In this document: positions 44,204 to 53,075 of the stretch, piece after piece
How the letters are laid out: the number at the start of each line of letters is the position of its first letter
Numbering within the stretch: position 1 is the stretch's first letter
From: Firmicutes bacterium UBA2058
Lineage (GTDB): Bacteria > Bacillota > Clostridia > Tissierellales > Sedimentibacteraceae
Length of the DNA stretch: 58,392 nt
Assembly: GCA_002332905.1 (NCBI GenBank)
Contig: DDAM01000020.1
Location: 134,595-192,986, forward strand
Reading direction: 5' to 3'
The notes under the pieces: model-generated
The model's database searches: none
What the model was told of the DNA's origin: nothing
What the model saw: only the letters and a program-made list of their open reading frames with translations
Program-made: the position numbers and the translations under genes

Positions 44204-44572
44204 ATGAAAAAAGATGTTTTAGGAAAATGTCCAGTATGTAATGATGAATTAAAGGTCACAGAATTGTCCTGTAGTAAATGTAAAACTAAAATTAGCGGAG
44301 AATTTTACCTAGATAAGTTTTGTAGACTAGACAAAGAAAAAAGATATTTTGCAGAAATTTTTATTAAAAACAGAGGTAATATTAAGGAAATTGAAAAAGA
44401 ACTTGGCATATCATACCCGACTGTTAGAAAACTTTTAGATGAAGTTATAGTCGCACTTGGATATAGTAATAAAATAGAAAACAGCGAAGTAGAGAAAAAC
44501 GAAATACTAGAAAAACTTAGCAACGGTGAAATTAGTTCAGATGAAGCATTAAAATTATTAAGTGAAATATAA
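44204..44572 (+). CDS. DUF2089 family protein
   Basis: 122 residues. N-terminal zinc ribbon CPVCNDELKVTELSCSKC (two CxxC), then FCRLDKEKRYFAEIFIKNRG and an HTH NIKEIEKELGISYPTVRKLL, the DUF2089 core, suggesting DNA or sigma-factor-type binding. The C-terminus repeats the short motif NGEISSDEALKLLSEI that the neighbours carry at their N-termini. GGAGA precedes the ATG, nine bases after the previous stop. Likely a transcriptional regulator; target unknown. Confidence 0.88.
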   Translation: MKKDVLGKCPVCNDELKVTELSCSKCKTKISGEFYLDKFCRLDKEKRYFAEIFIKNRGNIKEIEKELGISYPTVRKLLDEVIVALGYSNKIENSEVEKNEILEKLSNGEISSDEALKLLSEI

Positions 44573-44605
44573 AAATAAAAATAAAAAATCTTGGAGGATA
44601 TTAAA

Positions 44606-44989
44606 ATGAGTGAAAAATTAGCAATACTTAAAATGGTTGAGGAAGGTAAAATAACTGTTGAGGAAGCATCAAAATTATTAGAGACTGTAGAAGGAAAAAA
44701 AGAAGATCTAAGCATTATATCTAAAGCTGAAGGAAGAACTGCAAAATGGGTAAAAATAAAAGTTTTAGAGGGTGAAGGCGGAACAAAGGTTAATGTAAAT
44801 GTCCCAATTGCATTAATTGACGTTGCATTTAAAATAGCTAAGGCAAGTGATAGCAATTTTGATGTTAAGCTTGGAAACATTAATTTAGATATTGATGATA
44901 TAATTAAATTAATTCAAGATGGTGCAGAAGGAAAAATAGTTGACATAGAGTCAGATGACGGAACAAAAGTAGAAATCGTTATAGAATAA
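44606..44989 (+). CDS. SHOCT-like/YvlB-N-type regulatory protein
   Basis: About 127 residues. It begins SEKLAILKMVEEGKITVEEA and SKLLETVEG, the two-helix motif common to this operon, followed by an alpha/beta domain (AKWVKIKVLEGEGGTKVNVN, VPIALIDVAFKIAKAS) and a C-terminal strand region. The start is the ATG at 44606 behind GGAGGAT; the TTG frame start lies inside the ribosome site. Third gene of the trio, ending at a terminator. In other Firmicutes this domain pair accompanies DUF4097-like envelope-stress proteins, but none is here. Confidence 0.78.
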   Translation: MSEKLAILKMVEEGKITVEEASKLLETVEGKKEDLSIISKAEGRTAKWVKIKVLEGEGGTKVNVNVPIALIDVAFKIAKASDSNFDVKLGNINLDIDDIIKLIQDGAEGKIVDIESDDGTKVEIVIE

Positions 44990-44997
44990 ATTCTTTG

Positions 44998-45037
44998 AAA
45001 TACTGATGTATATATAATATATATATCGGTATTTTTT
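44998..45037 (+). terminator. Terminator of the DUF2089 trio
   Basis: AAATACTGAT and ATCGGTATTT with extended AT pairing inside, followed by a T7 run. Confidence 0.8.
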
Positions 45038-45123
45038 TATTCAAAAGTTTAGTATAACTAAACTAGTTAATTAGTGTTAGTAATATTAAAAAACAATTTT
45101 TACAAATTTTATGATTTTTGATA

Positions 45124-45152
45124 TTGACATTATGTTTACACATATGTATAAT
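45124..45152 (+). promoter_or_regulatory. Promoter of the regulator-potABCD operon
   Basis: Perfect TTGACA (45124-45129), 17-bp spacer, perfect TATAAT (45147-45152). The palindrome ACATATGT lies in the spacer (45139-45146 region), a possible operator for the downstream regulator. Confidence 0.85.
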
Positions 45153-45164
45153 ATTTTTTGGTAT

Positions 45165-45272
45165 AAAAGTTTAATAATTATAAACTTTTTGTTTAATAAT
45201 AAAGCATTTTTTAATAAATATTTTGAAATAAATTTAGCAGTTGAAGAGTGAAGAAAAAACGTTCTATTCACT
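45165..45272 (+). promoter_or_regulatory. Leader hairpins of the pot operon
   Basis: The leader of about 150 bases holds AAAAGTTTA/TAAACTTTT followed by a T-rich run (terminator-like, about 45166-45191) and later GAGTGAA/TTCACTC (45246-45272). The first could attenuate transcription. Confidence 0.45.
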
Positions 45273-45310
45273 CTATGAGAAGCCACGAACTGAAAGGAAT
45301 GATCACATTT

Positions 45311-45847
45311 ATGAATATAGGAGATAAGATAAAAAGATTAAGAACGGCTAATTTTTTAACTCAAGAAGAATTAGCAGATAGATGCGAGCTGACGAAGGGC
45401 TATATATCTCAGCTTGAAAGAGATTTAACCTCTCCTTCTATAGCAACACTAGTTGATATATTGGAATGCCTTGGAACAGATTTAGCTAAATTCTTCAATG
45501 AAGAAACCGATGATAAGATTGTTTTTAAAGAGGATGATGTCTTTGTAAAAGAAAGAGATGACAACTATATTATTAACTGGATTATTCCAAATGCTCAAAA
45601 AAACAAAATGGAACCTATATTAGTAGAACTTGATAGTTATGGTAAAACTAAACTAGATCCACCGCACGAAGGTGAAGAGTTTGGTTATGTTTTAGCTGGA
45701 ACTGTAATGCTTCACTACGGAAATGAAGTATATAAGGTAAAAAAAGGTGAGTCTTTTTATTTCAAAACTAATAAAGATCATTACATTGAAAATACAGGAA
45801 AAAATATGTGCAAGATATTATGGGTAAGTACACCCCCTAACTTTTAA
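45311..45847 (+). CDS. XRE-cupin transcriptional regulator (PuuR-like)
   Basis: About 178 residues. N-terminal helix-turn-helix IGDKIKRLRTANFLTQEELA with CELTKGYISQLERDLTSPSI, then a C-terminal cupin domain (PPHEGEEFGYVLAGTVMLHY, KKGESFYFKTNKDHYIENTG). Proteins of this type regulate polyamine transport and catabolism, fitting its place 17 bases before potA. An ATG at 45299 is also in frame but lies too close to the AAGGA site, so 45311 is chosen. Probably senses a polyamine. Confidence 0.88.
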   Translation: MNIGDKIKRLRTANFLTQEELADRCELTKGYISQLERDLTSPSIATLVDILECLGTDLAKFFNEETDDKIVFKEDDVFVKERDDNYIINWIIPNAQKNKMEPILVELDSYGKTKLDPPHEGEEFGYVLAGTVMLHYGNEVYKVKKGESFYFKTNKDHYIENTGKNMCKILWVSTPPNF

Positions 45848-45864
45848 AATAAGGAGCAAAAGCC

Positions 45865-47442
45865 ATGAACAATAAAATAATTGAATTAAAAAATATAACT
45901 AAACAGTTTGATGGTGAATTAGTTTTAGATAATATAAATTTATATATTAAAGAAAATGAATTTTTAACTCTGCTTGGTCCTAGTGGTTGTGGAAAAACTA
46001 CACTATTAAGAATTATAGGAGGATTTTTAAATCCAACTGAAGGTCATCTAATATTTGATGGAAAAGAAATTAGCAATCTACCTCCTTACAAAAGAGAGAT
46101 AAATACAGTTTTTCAAAAATATGCACTCTTTCCTCACATGAACGTATATGACAATATAGCCTTTGGTCTTAAAATAAAGAAAGAAGCTAAGGATATTATT
46201 GAGCAAAAAGTAAATCGTATGCTTAAGCTTGTTGGACTTGAGGAATACGGAAAAAGAAGTGTAACTGAAATGTCAGGTGGACAACAACAAAGAGTAGCTA
46301 TTGCTAGAGCATTAGTAAATGAGCCAAAAGTGCTTTTATTGGATGAACCTTTAGGAGCTTTAGATTTAAAGCTAAGAAAGGAAATGCAGCATGAGCTGAA
46401 AAAAATTCAAAAAGAAGTTGGAATTACATTTATATATGTTACTCATGACCAAGAGGAAGCGTTGACTATGTCAGATACAATAGTTGTAATGAAAAAAGGG
46501 AAAATACAACAAATCGGCTCTCCAACTGATATTTATAATGAACCTATAAATGAGTACGTAGCTAACTTTATAGGTGAAAGCAACATAATCGATGGCATAA
46601 TGTTAAAGGATTATGAGGTTATGTTTGAAGATAAAAAATTCGAATGTGTAGACCATGGTTTTAATGAAAATGAAAAGGTTGATGTTGTTATAAGACCAGA
46701 AGATTTAGATATAGTAAAAAAAGAAAACGGTAAACTTAAAGGCTTTGTAAAATCAGTTCTGTTCAAGGGCGTACACTACGAAATAGTTGTAGAAACTAAG
46801 TCTGGAACTAGCATTACAGTTAAAATGCATGTTTCTGCTGAAAAGCCTGTAGTAAACGAGGCGGCTAATGAAAAAATGAGCGCTAATGATTTTTATCTTG
46901 ATATAGCCGATGTTAAGGAGTTAACTGAAACAGATATTGTCGCTCGTGCAGATGCTAAAGCCTGGAACCCTGACACTGACGAGTGGATTTCAATAAATAA
47001 AATTGAATATGAAATCGAACCTAAAAACGGAAACTATCCTGTTACCTTTACTACACATGCTGGAACTAGCGTAACTGTAAATATGATTGTTGCAGACGAA
47101 AATAGAATTGCTAACAAAGAATATCAAGAAGAAATATTTGCAGTTAATTTCTTTAAAACAGTTGATGAAATTAAGGAAAGTATAGCATTTGAAACTGACT
47201 TAAAAACATGGGCAAATGCTTCAGCATGGAGCTTAGAAAGCGATATGTCAGTTGAAATAACAGATGTAGTTTATAATTTTGACCCTGAAAATATAACACC
47301 TGGTATTTATGATGTAACATTTAAAACTGAAGGTTATGAATACACTGTTGATACAACAGACAAGGCTGAGGTTGGCTCTGAGGTAGGATTAATGTTTTAT
47401 CCAGAAGACCTTCATATAATGTCTAAAGCTGGAGGTTACTAA
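45865..47442 (+). CDS. potA: Spermidine/putrescine ABC transporter ATPase with split TOBE domain
   Basis: 525 residues, about 170 more than usual PotA. Residues 1-235 are a standard ABC ATPase: Walker A LGPSGCGKTTLLR, Q-loop FQKYALFPHM, signature MSGGQQQRVAIARAL, Walker B VLLLDEPLGALD, H-loop YVTHDQEE. The TOBE region starts normally (FVKSVLFKGVHYEIVVET, about 305) and ends normally (EGYEYTVDTTDKAEVGSEVG), but between these about 175 residues are inserted, made of two tandem repeats with the pattern AGTSVTVN...ADAKAW.....YPVTF known from Clostridial surface proteins. The ATPase itself looks intact. First transporter gene of potABCD. Confidence 0.93.
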   Translation: MNNKIIELKNITKQFDGELVLDNINLYIKENEFLTLLGPSGCGKTTLLRIIGGFLNPTEGHLIFDGKEISNLPPYKREINTVFQKYALFPHMNVYDNIAFGLKIKKEAKDIIEQKVNRMLKLVGLEEYGKRSVTEMSGGQQQRVAIARALVNEPKVLLLDEPLGALDLKLRKEMQHELKKIQKEVGITFIYVTHDQEEALTMSDTIVVMKKGKIQQIGSPTDIYNEPINEYVANFIGESNIIDGIMLKDYEVMFEDKKFECVDHGFNENEKVDVVIRPEDLDIVKKENGKLKGFVKSVLFKGVHYEIVVETKSGTSITVKMHVSAEKPVVNEAANEKMSANDFYLDIADVKELTETDIVARADAKAWNPDTDEWISINKIEYEIEPKNGNYPVTFTTHAGTSVTVNMIVADENRIANKEYQEEIFAVNFFKTVDEIKESIAFETDLKTWANASAWSLESDMSVEITDVVYNFDPENITPGIYDVTFKTEGYEYTVDTTDKAEVGSEVGLMFYPEDLHIMSKAGGY

Positions 47443-47443
47443 A

Positions 47444-48286
47444 ATGAAACAATTTAGTAAAATGGCTTATCCATATATATTATGGATATCAATTCTTATT
47501 GTTTTACCTATGCTTTTGATTGTTTTATATGCCTTTACTAAACCAGGCAATGATGTTATAACCTTTAGATTTACATTAGATAATTTTATTAAATTTTTTA
47601 GTGATAGTATTTTTATGAATGTACTTAAACAATCACTTAAGGTTGCTATAATTACAACTATTATATGTATTTTATTAGGATATCCTGCAGCTTATATTAT
47701 AGCAAATGCTAGTGAAAAAAAGAAAATTATACTTGTACTAATAATAACTCTTCCTATGTGGATAAATATGCTTGTTAGAACATACGCTTGGATGGGAATT
47801 TTACAGGACAATGGAGTAATAAATTCTATTTTATCATTATTTAATATAGGTCCTATAAAAATGCTTCACACAGATTTTGCTGTTATACTAGGAATGGTTT
47901 ATAACTTTATCCCATTTATGATTCTTCAAATATATACATCATTAACTAAAATGGATAAAAGCTATTTAGAAGCAGCCGATGATTTAGGTGCTAACAAGGT
48001 ACAATCATTTTTAAGAATAACTCTGCCTTTGTCAATACCTGGAGTTATAAGTGGTATTACCCTTGTTTTTTTACCGGCAGTTTCTAGCTTCTTTATACCT
48101 AAGCTTCTTGGCGGAGGTCAATATGTTCTTATAGGCAATGTCATAGAATCACAATTTTTAACATCAGGAAACTGGAACTTCGGTAGTGCAATATCAATGA
48201 TAATGGCAGTTATAATTATGATTTCTATGTATATTACTAAAAAAATAGATAAAAATCCATCGTCAGGGAGGAATTCTATAAGATGA
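47444..48286 (+). CDS. potB: Spermidine/putrescine ABC transporter permease PotB
   Basis: 280 residues, six membrane helices. The binding-protein-dependent transport inner-membrane motif is YLEAADDLGANKVQSFLRIT followed by LPLSIPGVISG, the EAA loop that docks on PotA. It starts one base after the potA stop, with its GGAGG inside the last potA codons, and overlaps potC by four bases (ATGA). Confidence 0.94.
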   Translation: MKQFSKMAYPYILWISILIVLPMLLIVLYAFTKPGNDVITFRFTLDNFIKFFSDSIFMNVLKQSLKVAIITTIICILLGYPAAYIIANASEKKKIILVLIITLPMWINMLVRTYAWMGILQDNGVINSILSLFNIGPIKMLHTDFAVILGMVYNFIPFMILQIYTSLTKMDKSYLEAADDLGANKVQSFLRITLPLSIPGVISGITLVFLPAVSSFFIPKLLGGGQYVLIGNVIESQFLTSGNWNFGSAISMIMAVIIMISMYITKKIDKNPSSGRNSIR

Positions 48287-49071
48287 AAAAATCAAGAAAA
48301 ATTCTGCCCAAAATATATATGGCTATGCTGATTATATTTTTCTATGCACCTATAATTTATACAGTGATATTTTCATTTAATGATTCAAAATCATTGACGA
48401 AATTTACCGGTTTTTCTCTACAATGGTATGAAAAAATGTTTAACGATAGAGTTATGGTTGAGTCAATATTTAACACCATAATAATAGCAGTGTTTGCTAC
48501 AATTATTTCAACCATAATAGGAACTATTGCTTCAATAGGACTTTCAAAATCGAAGAAAATAGTCAGAGCAGTTGTGGAACAAGTCAATGATTTACCTATT
48601 ATGAATCCAGAAATTGTTACAGCAATTGGTCTTTTAATGTTTTTTACAGCGTTGAACATAGAAAAAGGATTTTGGACTTTATTAATTGCACATATTATGT
48701 TTTGCACTCCGTATGTAATGCTAAGCATAACTCCAAAGCTTAGATCACTAGATCCAAACTTAGCTGATGCAGCATTAGATTTGGGAGCTACCCCTTGGCA
48801 GGCACTTATTAAGGTAATAGTACCTCAAATAATGCCTGGGATAATTTCAGGTGCATTAATTGCTTTCACAATGTCTTTTGATGATTTTATAATATCTTAT
48901 TTTGTAACAGGCAATGGAGTGAGCAATATTTCAATTATGGTTTATACCATGTCAAAGCGTATAAATCCATCAATCAATTCACTTTCAACTATCATAATTG
49001 TTATTATCACAATTGTACTTATATTAATTAATGTGATACCAATATTAAAAGAAAGAAAGGAAAAAGTGTGA
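48283..49071 (+). CDS. potC: Spermidine/putrescine ABC transporter permease PotC
   Basis: 262 residues, six membrane helices. The EAA loop is LADAALDLGATPWQALIKVI with VPQIMPGIISGAL, and DDFIISYFVTG is typical of PotC. It overlaps potB (ATGA), so translation is coupled. A small hairpin (GTGAAAA/TTTTCAC) lies between potC and the ribosome site of potD. Confidence 0.94.
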   Translation: MKKSRKILPKIYMAMLIIFFYAPIIYTVIFSFNDSKSLTKFTGFSLQWYEKMFNDRVMVESIFNTIIIAVFATIISTIIGTIASIGLSKSKKIVRAVVEQVNDLPIMNPEIVTAIGLLMFFTALNIEKGFWTLLIAHIMFCTPYVMLSITPKLRSLDPNLADAALDLGATPWQALIKVIVPQIMPGIISGALIAFTMSFDDFIISYFVTGNGVSNISIMVYTMSKRINPSINSLSTIIIVIITIVLILINVIPILKERKEKV

Positions 49072-49099
49072 AAAAGACGTTTTCACTAAGGAGGTAAAT

Positions 49100-50176
49100 A
49101 TGAAAAGAATTTTAGCAGTATTATTAATATGTGTCCTAACATTCACAGGATGTGCAAGCGGAAATAAAAATTCGGATGCTATTTCGAAATACGGTTCAGA
49201 TACATTAAAAGTATACAACTGGGGTGAATATGTAGGTGAGGATGTAATAAGAAATTTTGAGAAACAATTTGGTGTAAAAGTTATATATGAATTATTTGAT
49301 TCAAATGAAATGATGTACACTAAAATACAGACTGGAGATAGCTATGATATATTAGTTCCTTCAGACTATATGATAGAGAGGCTTATACAAGAAGATAGAT
49401 TATCTAAAATAGATAAAAGCTTAATACCTAACTTGTCAAATTTAGCTGAAGGTGTCAAAAATCTTCCATATGATACTAATAATGACTACTCTGTTCCTTA
49501 TTTCTGGGGTAGTGTTGGTATTGTATATAACCATAATAATGTTTCAAAAGAAGTTGTTGAAGAGCAAGGATTTAATATATTGAAAAATACAGATTATAAA
49601 GGAAAGTTATATATGTATGATTCAGAAAGAGATTCCTTTATGGTTGCATTTAAAGCATTAGCTTACTCTATGAATACTGAGAATCAAGATGAAATAAATA
49701 AAGCATACGAATGGCTAAAAGAATTAAATGATACAATGGAGCCAGTTTATGTAACTGATGAAGTAATCGACAATATGGCAAATGGTGCTAAGGACTTAGC
49801 TGTTGTTTACAGCGGAGATGCTGCATATATATTAAGTGAAAATGAAGATATGAGTTTTTACATGCCTAGCGAGGGAACAAACATATGGAGTGATGCAATG
49901 GTAATACCTTCAAATGCTCCAAACCCTAAGCTAGCTCATGAATTTATTAACTATATTTTATCCTATGAGGCTTCACTAGACAATTCTTCAACTGTAGGCT
50001 ATGCTTCTTCTAATAAGCAGGTTTTAGAAGAGATGTCTTCAGAAGGTGGAGATTACTATGAAAACGAAGCATATTTGCCAAGAGTAGGATATGAAAAAGA
50101 TGAAGTATTTAAACACAATGAAATATTAAAGCAAAAACTTACAGAATTATGGATTAAAGTTAAAGCTTCAAAATAA
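49100..50176 (+). CDS. potD: Spermidine/putrescine-binding lipoprotein PotD
   Basis: 358 residues. A lipoprotein signal ends in FTGCAS (lipobox TGC near residue 19), so the mature protein is lipid-anchored outside the membrane. The periplasmic-binding fold of the PotD type follows: LKVYNWGEYVGEDVIRNFEK, YDILVPSDYMIERLIQEDRL, VPYFWGSVGIVYNH and YMPSEGTNIWSDAMVIPSNA with the polyamine-binding acidic/aromatic residues. AAGGAGG precedes the ATG. Last gene of the operon. Confidence 0.94.
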   Translation: MKRILAVLLICVLTFTGCASGNKNSDAISKYGSDTLKVYNWGEYVGEDVIRNFEKQFGVKVIYELFDSNEMMYTKIQTGDSYDILVPSDYMIERLIQEDRLSKIDKSLIPNLSNLAEGVKNLPYDTNNDYSVPYFWGSVGIVYNHNNVSKEVVEEQGFNILKNTDYKGKLYMYDSERDSFMVAFKALAYSMNTENQDEINKAYEWLKELNDTMEPVYVTDEVIDNMANGAKDLAVVYSGDAAYILSENEDMSFYMPSEGTNIWSDAMVIPSNAPNPKLAHEFINYILSYEASLDNSSTVGYASSNKQVLEEMSSEGGDYYENEAYLPRVGYEKDEVFKHNEILKQKLTELWIKVKASK

Positions 50177-50183
50177 ATAAAAA

Positions 50184-50252
50184 AGTGAACTACGTTCACT
50201 CTATAGGATGTTAGAAAATGCATATATTGTATGTTCTAACATCCTTTAAATT
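50184..50252 (+). terminator. Hairpin and terminator after potD
   Basis: AGTGAAC/GTTCACT (50184-50200) is followed by a 12-bp stem AGGATGTTAGAA/TTCTAACATCCT (50205-50216, 50234-50245) and a T-rich tail. Confidence 0.8.
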
Positions 50253-50273
50253 TTACTTTATATTTTATCTGTT

Positions 50274-51593
50274 TTATTTTATTAAAGTCATTATATATTC
50301 AGTAAGTTCTTCTTTATTATTTTTTTCTGGAAATTCCAACACTAGCTCAAGAGCCTTATCTAATAACTCACCATATAATTTGCCTTTTTTAATTCCTAGG
50401 TTCTCCAAATCATTTCCATCTATATCTAAATCTTTTCTATTTAATGGCTCTTTATTATTAATTATTTCATTGCATTTTTTTCTTAACGCTTCAACCTTAT
50501 CAAAGTTAGCTGTACTAGATTTTCCTTTTATATCTGCAATGTTAAGCGCAAACATATCATCTAATCTATCAATTCCGACGTTATTGATAAATCTTTTTAC
50601 ACCCTTATCCTTCATATCTATTTCTTTAAGATAATGATATCTAATTAGAATACTAACATCCTCAATTAAATCATTTGAATATTTTAATCTTCTCATTATT
50701 TCCTTAGTCACAGTTGCAGATTTAATATGATGTCCATAAAAATGCCCTCGACCATTCTCATCTTGTGTAAAGCATTCTGGTTTGCTTATATCATGAAAAA
50801 ATGCAGCCAGCCTTAAGTTTAATTTTGGCTCGATATTATCTAAAACCTCCATGACATGTTCAAAAACATTTTTATCGTGATAAGGATTATGCTGATTGAA
50901 TCCAACAGAACTTAGGTATTCGGGAATTATATAATCTATAAGACCAGTATTAACAAGCATACGTATACCCCTTGATGGTTTTTCGCTAAGCAAAATTTTG
51001 TTAAGCTCATCATGGATTCTTTCAATACTTATAGCTTTTATAAAATGACTATTTTTAATTATAGATAATCTTGTTTCTTCATCTATAGTAAATCTAAGTT
51101 GTGTCATAAATCTAACGGCTCTAATCATCCTTAAAGCATCCTCGTTAAATCTTTCATCAGGATTACCAATACATTTTATTATATTATTTTTTAAGTCCTC
51201 TTTACCACCAAAGTAATCTATAATATTTTCATCATAATCCATACACATTGCATTGATAGTAAAGTCTCTTCTTTTTAAATCTTCTTTTAGCTCATTTAAA
51301 AAGCTAACACTATCAGGTCTTCTGCCATCAGAATATACACCATCACTTCGGAAAGTAGTTATTTCATAAGAATTATTATCATGTAAAACGGTTATAGTAC
51401 CAAACTTTTTTCCCGTAGGAATTGTTTTTTCAAATAATTTTTCTATGTAATCTGGTAAGGCATTTGTTGTAACATCAAAATCTGCTATGTCTTTACCTAA
51501 GAGATAATTTCTTACAGCACCGCCTACAACATATGCTTCATAGCCATGATTATTTATATTTTTTAAAATATATTTAATACTTTTATTTAACAT
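50274..51593 (-). CDS. cca: CCA tRNA nucleotidyltransferase (class II) with HD domain
   Basis: 439 residues. It adds or repairs the 3' CCA of tRNA. N-terminal nucleotidyltransferase: VVGGAVRNYLLGKDIADFDV with the DxD, the RRPDSVSF/RRDFTINAM motifs, DPxxRFNEDALRMIRAVRF (here NPDERFNEDALRMIRAVRF) and a central tRNA-binding domain; residues about 235-370 carry an HD domain (DKNVFEHVMEVLDNI, LAAFFHDISKP). An ATG with GAGGT-type site 8 bases upstream. Poly(A) polymerase cannot be excluded without comparison, but single-copy Clostridial homologues are CCA enzymes. Confidence 0.92.
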   Translation of the reverse strand: MLNKSIKYILKNINNHGYEAYVVGGAVRNYLLGKDIADFDVTTNALPDYIEKLFEKTIPTGKKFGTITVLHDNNSYEITTFRSDGVYSDGRRPDSVSFLNELKEDLKRRDFTINAMCMDYDENIIDYFGGKEDLKNNIIKCIGNPDERFNEDALRMIRAVRFMTQLRFTIDEETRLSIIKNSHFIKAISIERIHDELNKILLSEKPSRGIRMLVNTGLIDYIIPEYLSSVGFNQHNPYHDKNVFEHVMEVLDNIEPKLNLRLAAFFHDISKPECFTQDENGRGHFYGHHIKSATVTKEIMRRLKYSNDLIEDVSILIRYHYLKEIDMKDKGVKRFINNVGIDRLDDMFALNIADIKGKSSTANFDKVEALRKKCNEIINNKEPLNRKDLDIDGNDLENLGIKKGKLYGELLDKALELVLEFPEKNNKEELTEYIMTLIK

Positions 51594-51815
51594 AATTACC
51601 TCTCGTTATGAAAAATCGTTTTTTGATTTTTCTAAGCATGAAGTGTTTTTTTCCACGCTATCTCCTATTAATTATAATTCTATTATACCCTTAGTTAATG
51701 GTTTTAAAAATAGTTTTTGTTAAAAATTAACTTAATTTATAGCTAATAGCCAATCACAATTGATTTATACAACAAATTATGTTAAAATATTTCAATAATA
51801 ACTTTGGAGGTTTAC

Positions 51816-53045
51816 ATGGCAAAAACGTATAGAATAACGGCATCAATTCTACTTATTTTATTAGTATTTTCAAATTTCGTAGCATTTTCAGACACTTCTG
51901 CCAACATTAAGCTAGAAGCAAAAAACTTAACTGATTTCGAAAGTATTTTAAAAAATCAGTTAGAACAAAAAAATGATAAAATAACTATTAAATATTATGG
52001 AAAAATGTCCTCTATTGAAAGTATAATAAATACAATTTTAGATAAAGACGCTTACCTAAGAAGTACGCTTAGAGAAGTAGCGTGTAAATATGAAGAGTAT
52101 AGTGGAAAGCAAACCTATACCATAGTTTACTATACTGTCAAATACGTTAATACTAAAGAAGAAGAATTGTTGGCTTCAAAAAAAATAGATAAAATACTCG
52201 AAGAAATTATAACTGATGACATGTTTACTCATGAAAAAGTAAAGGCAGTAAATGATTATATTGTACTTAATGGACAATATGATACAGAGATGAAAAATTA
52301 TTCTCATTATGAGTTGCTATTTGAAGGAAAGAGTGTATGCAATGGATATGCATTACTGACATACAATATGCTTAAAAAATTAAATATTCCTGTATTATTA
52401 GTTCCCGGTGTAGCTAATAATGGTGAAGGAAGCATAGGACATGTCTGGAATTTAGTAAACATAGGTGGTTATTGGTTCAATCTTGATACTACATGGAATG
52501 ACCCTATACCTGATAGAAAAGGCATAGTTTCCTATGATTATTTTTTAAAAACAGATGAAATAATCAGTAAAAGTCATAAGGCGGATAATAACTTAACATT
52601 TCCTAAATCAACAATAACATATGATACATATTTAAATGACTTTAACAAAACAAAGGATACATTAATTACATCCCCTACTGCTGATGGAATTAATATAAAA
52701 ATACGTGATGGTTATGTTGACTATAAAAAATATGACAAAGAACCAGTAGAGCCCTTTATAGAAAACAACAGAACTTTAGTTCCTTTAAGAGCAGTTTTTG
52801 CAGAGTTAGGATATAATGTTAATTGGGATGACAATACAAATACAGCAACAGTAACTAGTGGAAATAAAATACTTAAAATTAAGCCTAATGATTCATTTGC
52901 AACAATTAATGGAGTAAAAAAATCTATAGATGTTCCTGCAAAAGTAGTTAATGACAGAATTATGGTACCTGTAAGATTTATAAGCGAAGCATTTGGCAAT
53001 ATAGTATTTTGGGACATTAAAAATCAAACTGTAATTATATATTAA
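51816..53045 (+). CDS. Secreted transglutaminase-like protein with copper-amine-oxidase-N domain
   Basis: About 409 residues. An N-terminal signal sequence (ITASILLILLVFSNFVAFS) is followed by a transglutaminase-like papain fold with the triad visible as SVCNGYALLTYNML (Cys), GSIGHVWNLVNIGG (His) and NLDTTWNDP (Asp). The C-terminal 110 residues are a Cu_amine_oxidN1-type domain (RTLVPLRAVFAELGYNVNWD, RIMVPVRFISEAFG), a cell-wall-associated module common in Clostridia. The ATG at 51816 is chosen behind GGAGG. It probably cleaves or cross-links peptides outside the cell; the preceding 220 bases hold only a small hairpin (GAAAAATC/GATTTTTC). Confidence 0.88.
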   Translation: MAKTYRITASILLILLVFSNFVAFSDTSANIKLEAKNLTDFESILKNQLEQKNDKITIKYYGKMSSIESIINTILDKDAYLRSTLREVACKYEEYSGKQTYTIVYYTVKYVNTKEEELLASKKIDKILEEIITDDMFTHEKVKAVNDYIVLNGQYDTEMKNYSHYELLFEGKSVCNGYALLTYNMLKKLNIPVLLVPGVANNGEGSIGHVWNLVNIGGYWFNLDTTWNDPIPDRKGIVSYDYFLKTDEIISKSHKADNNLTFPKSTITYDTYLNDFNKTKDTLITSPTADGINIKIRDGYVDYKKYDKEPVEPFIENNRTLVPLRAVFAELGYNVNWDDNTNTATVTSGNKILKIKPNDSFATINGVKKSIDVPAKVVNDRIMVPVRFISEAFGNIVFWDIKNQTVIIY

Positions 53046-53075
53046 ACAAAATTATATATAAAAGGAGGCATGACT

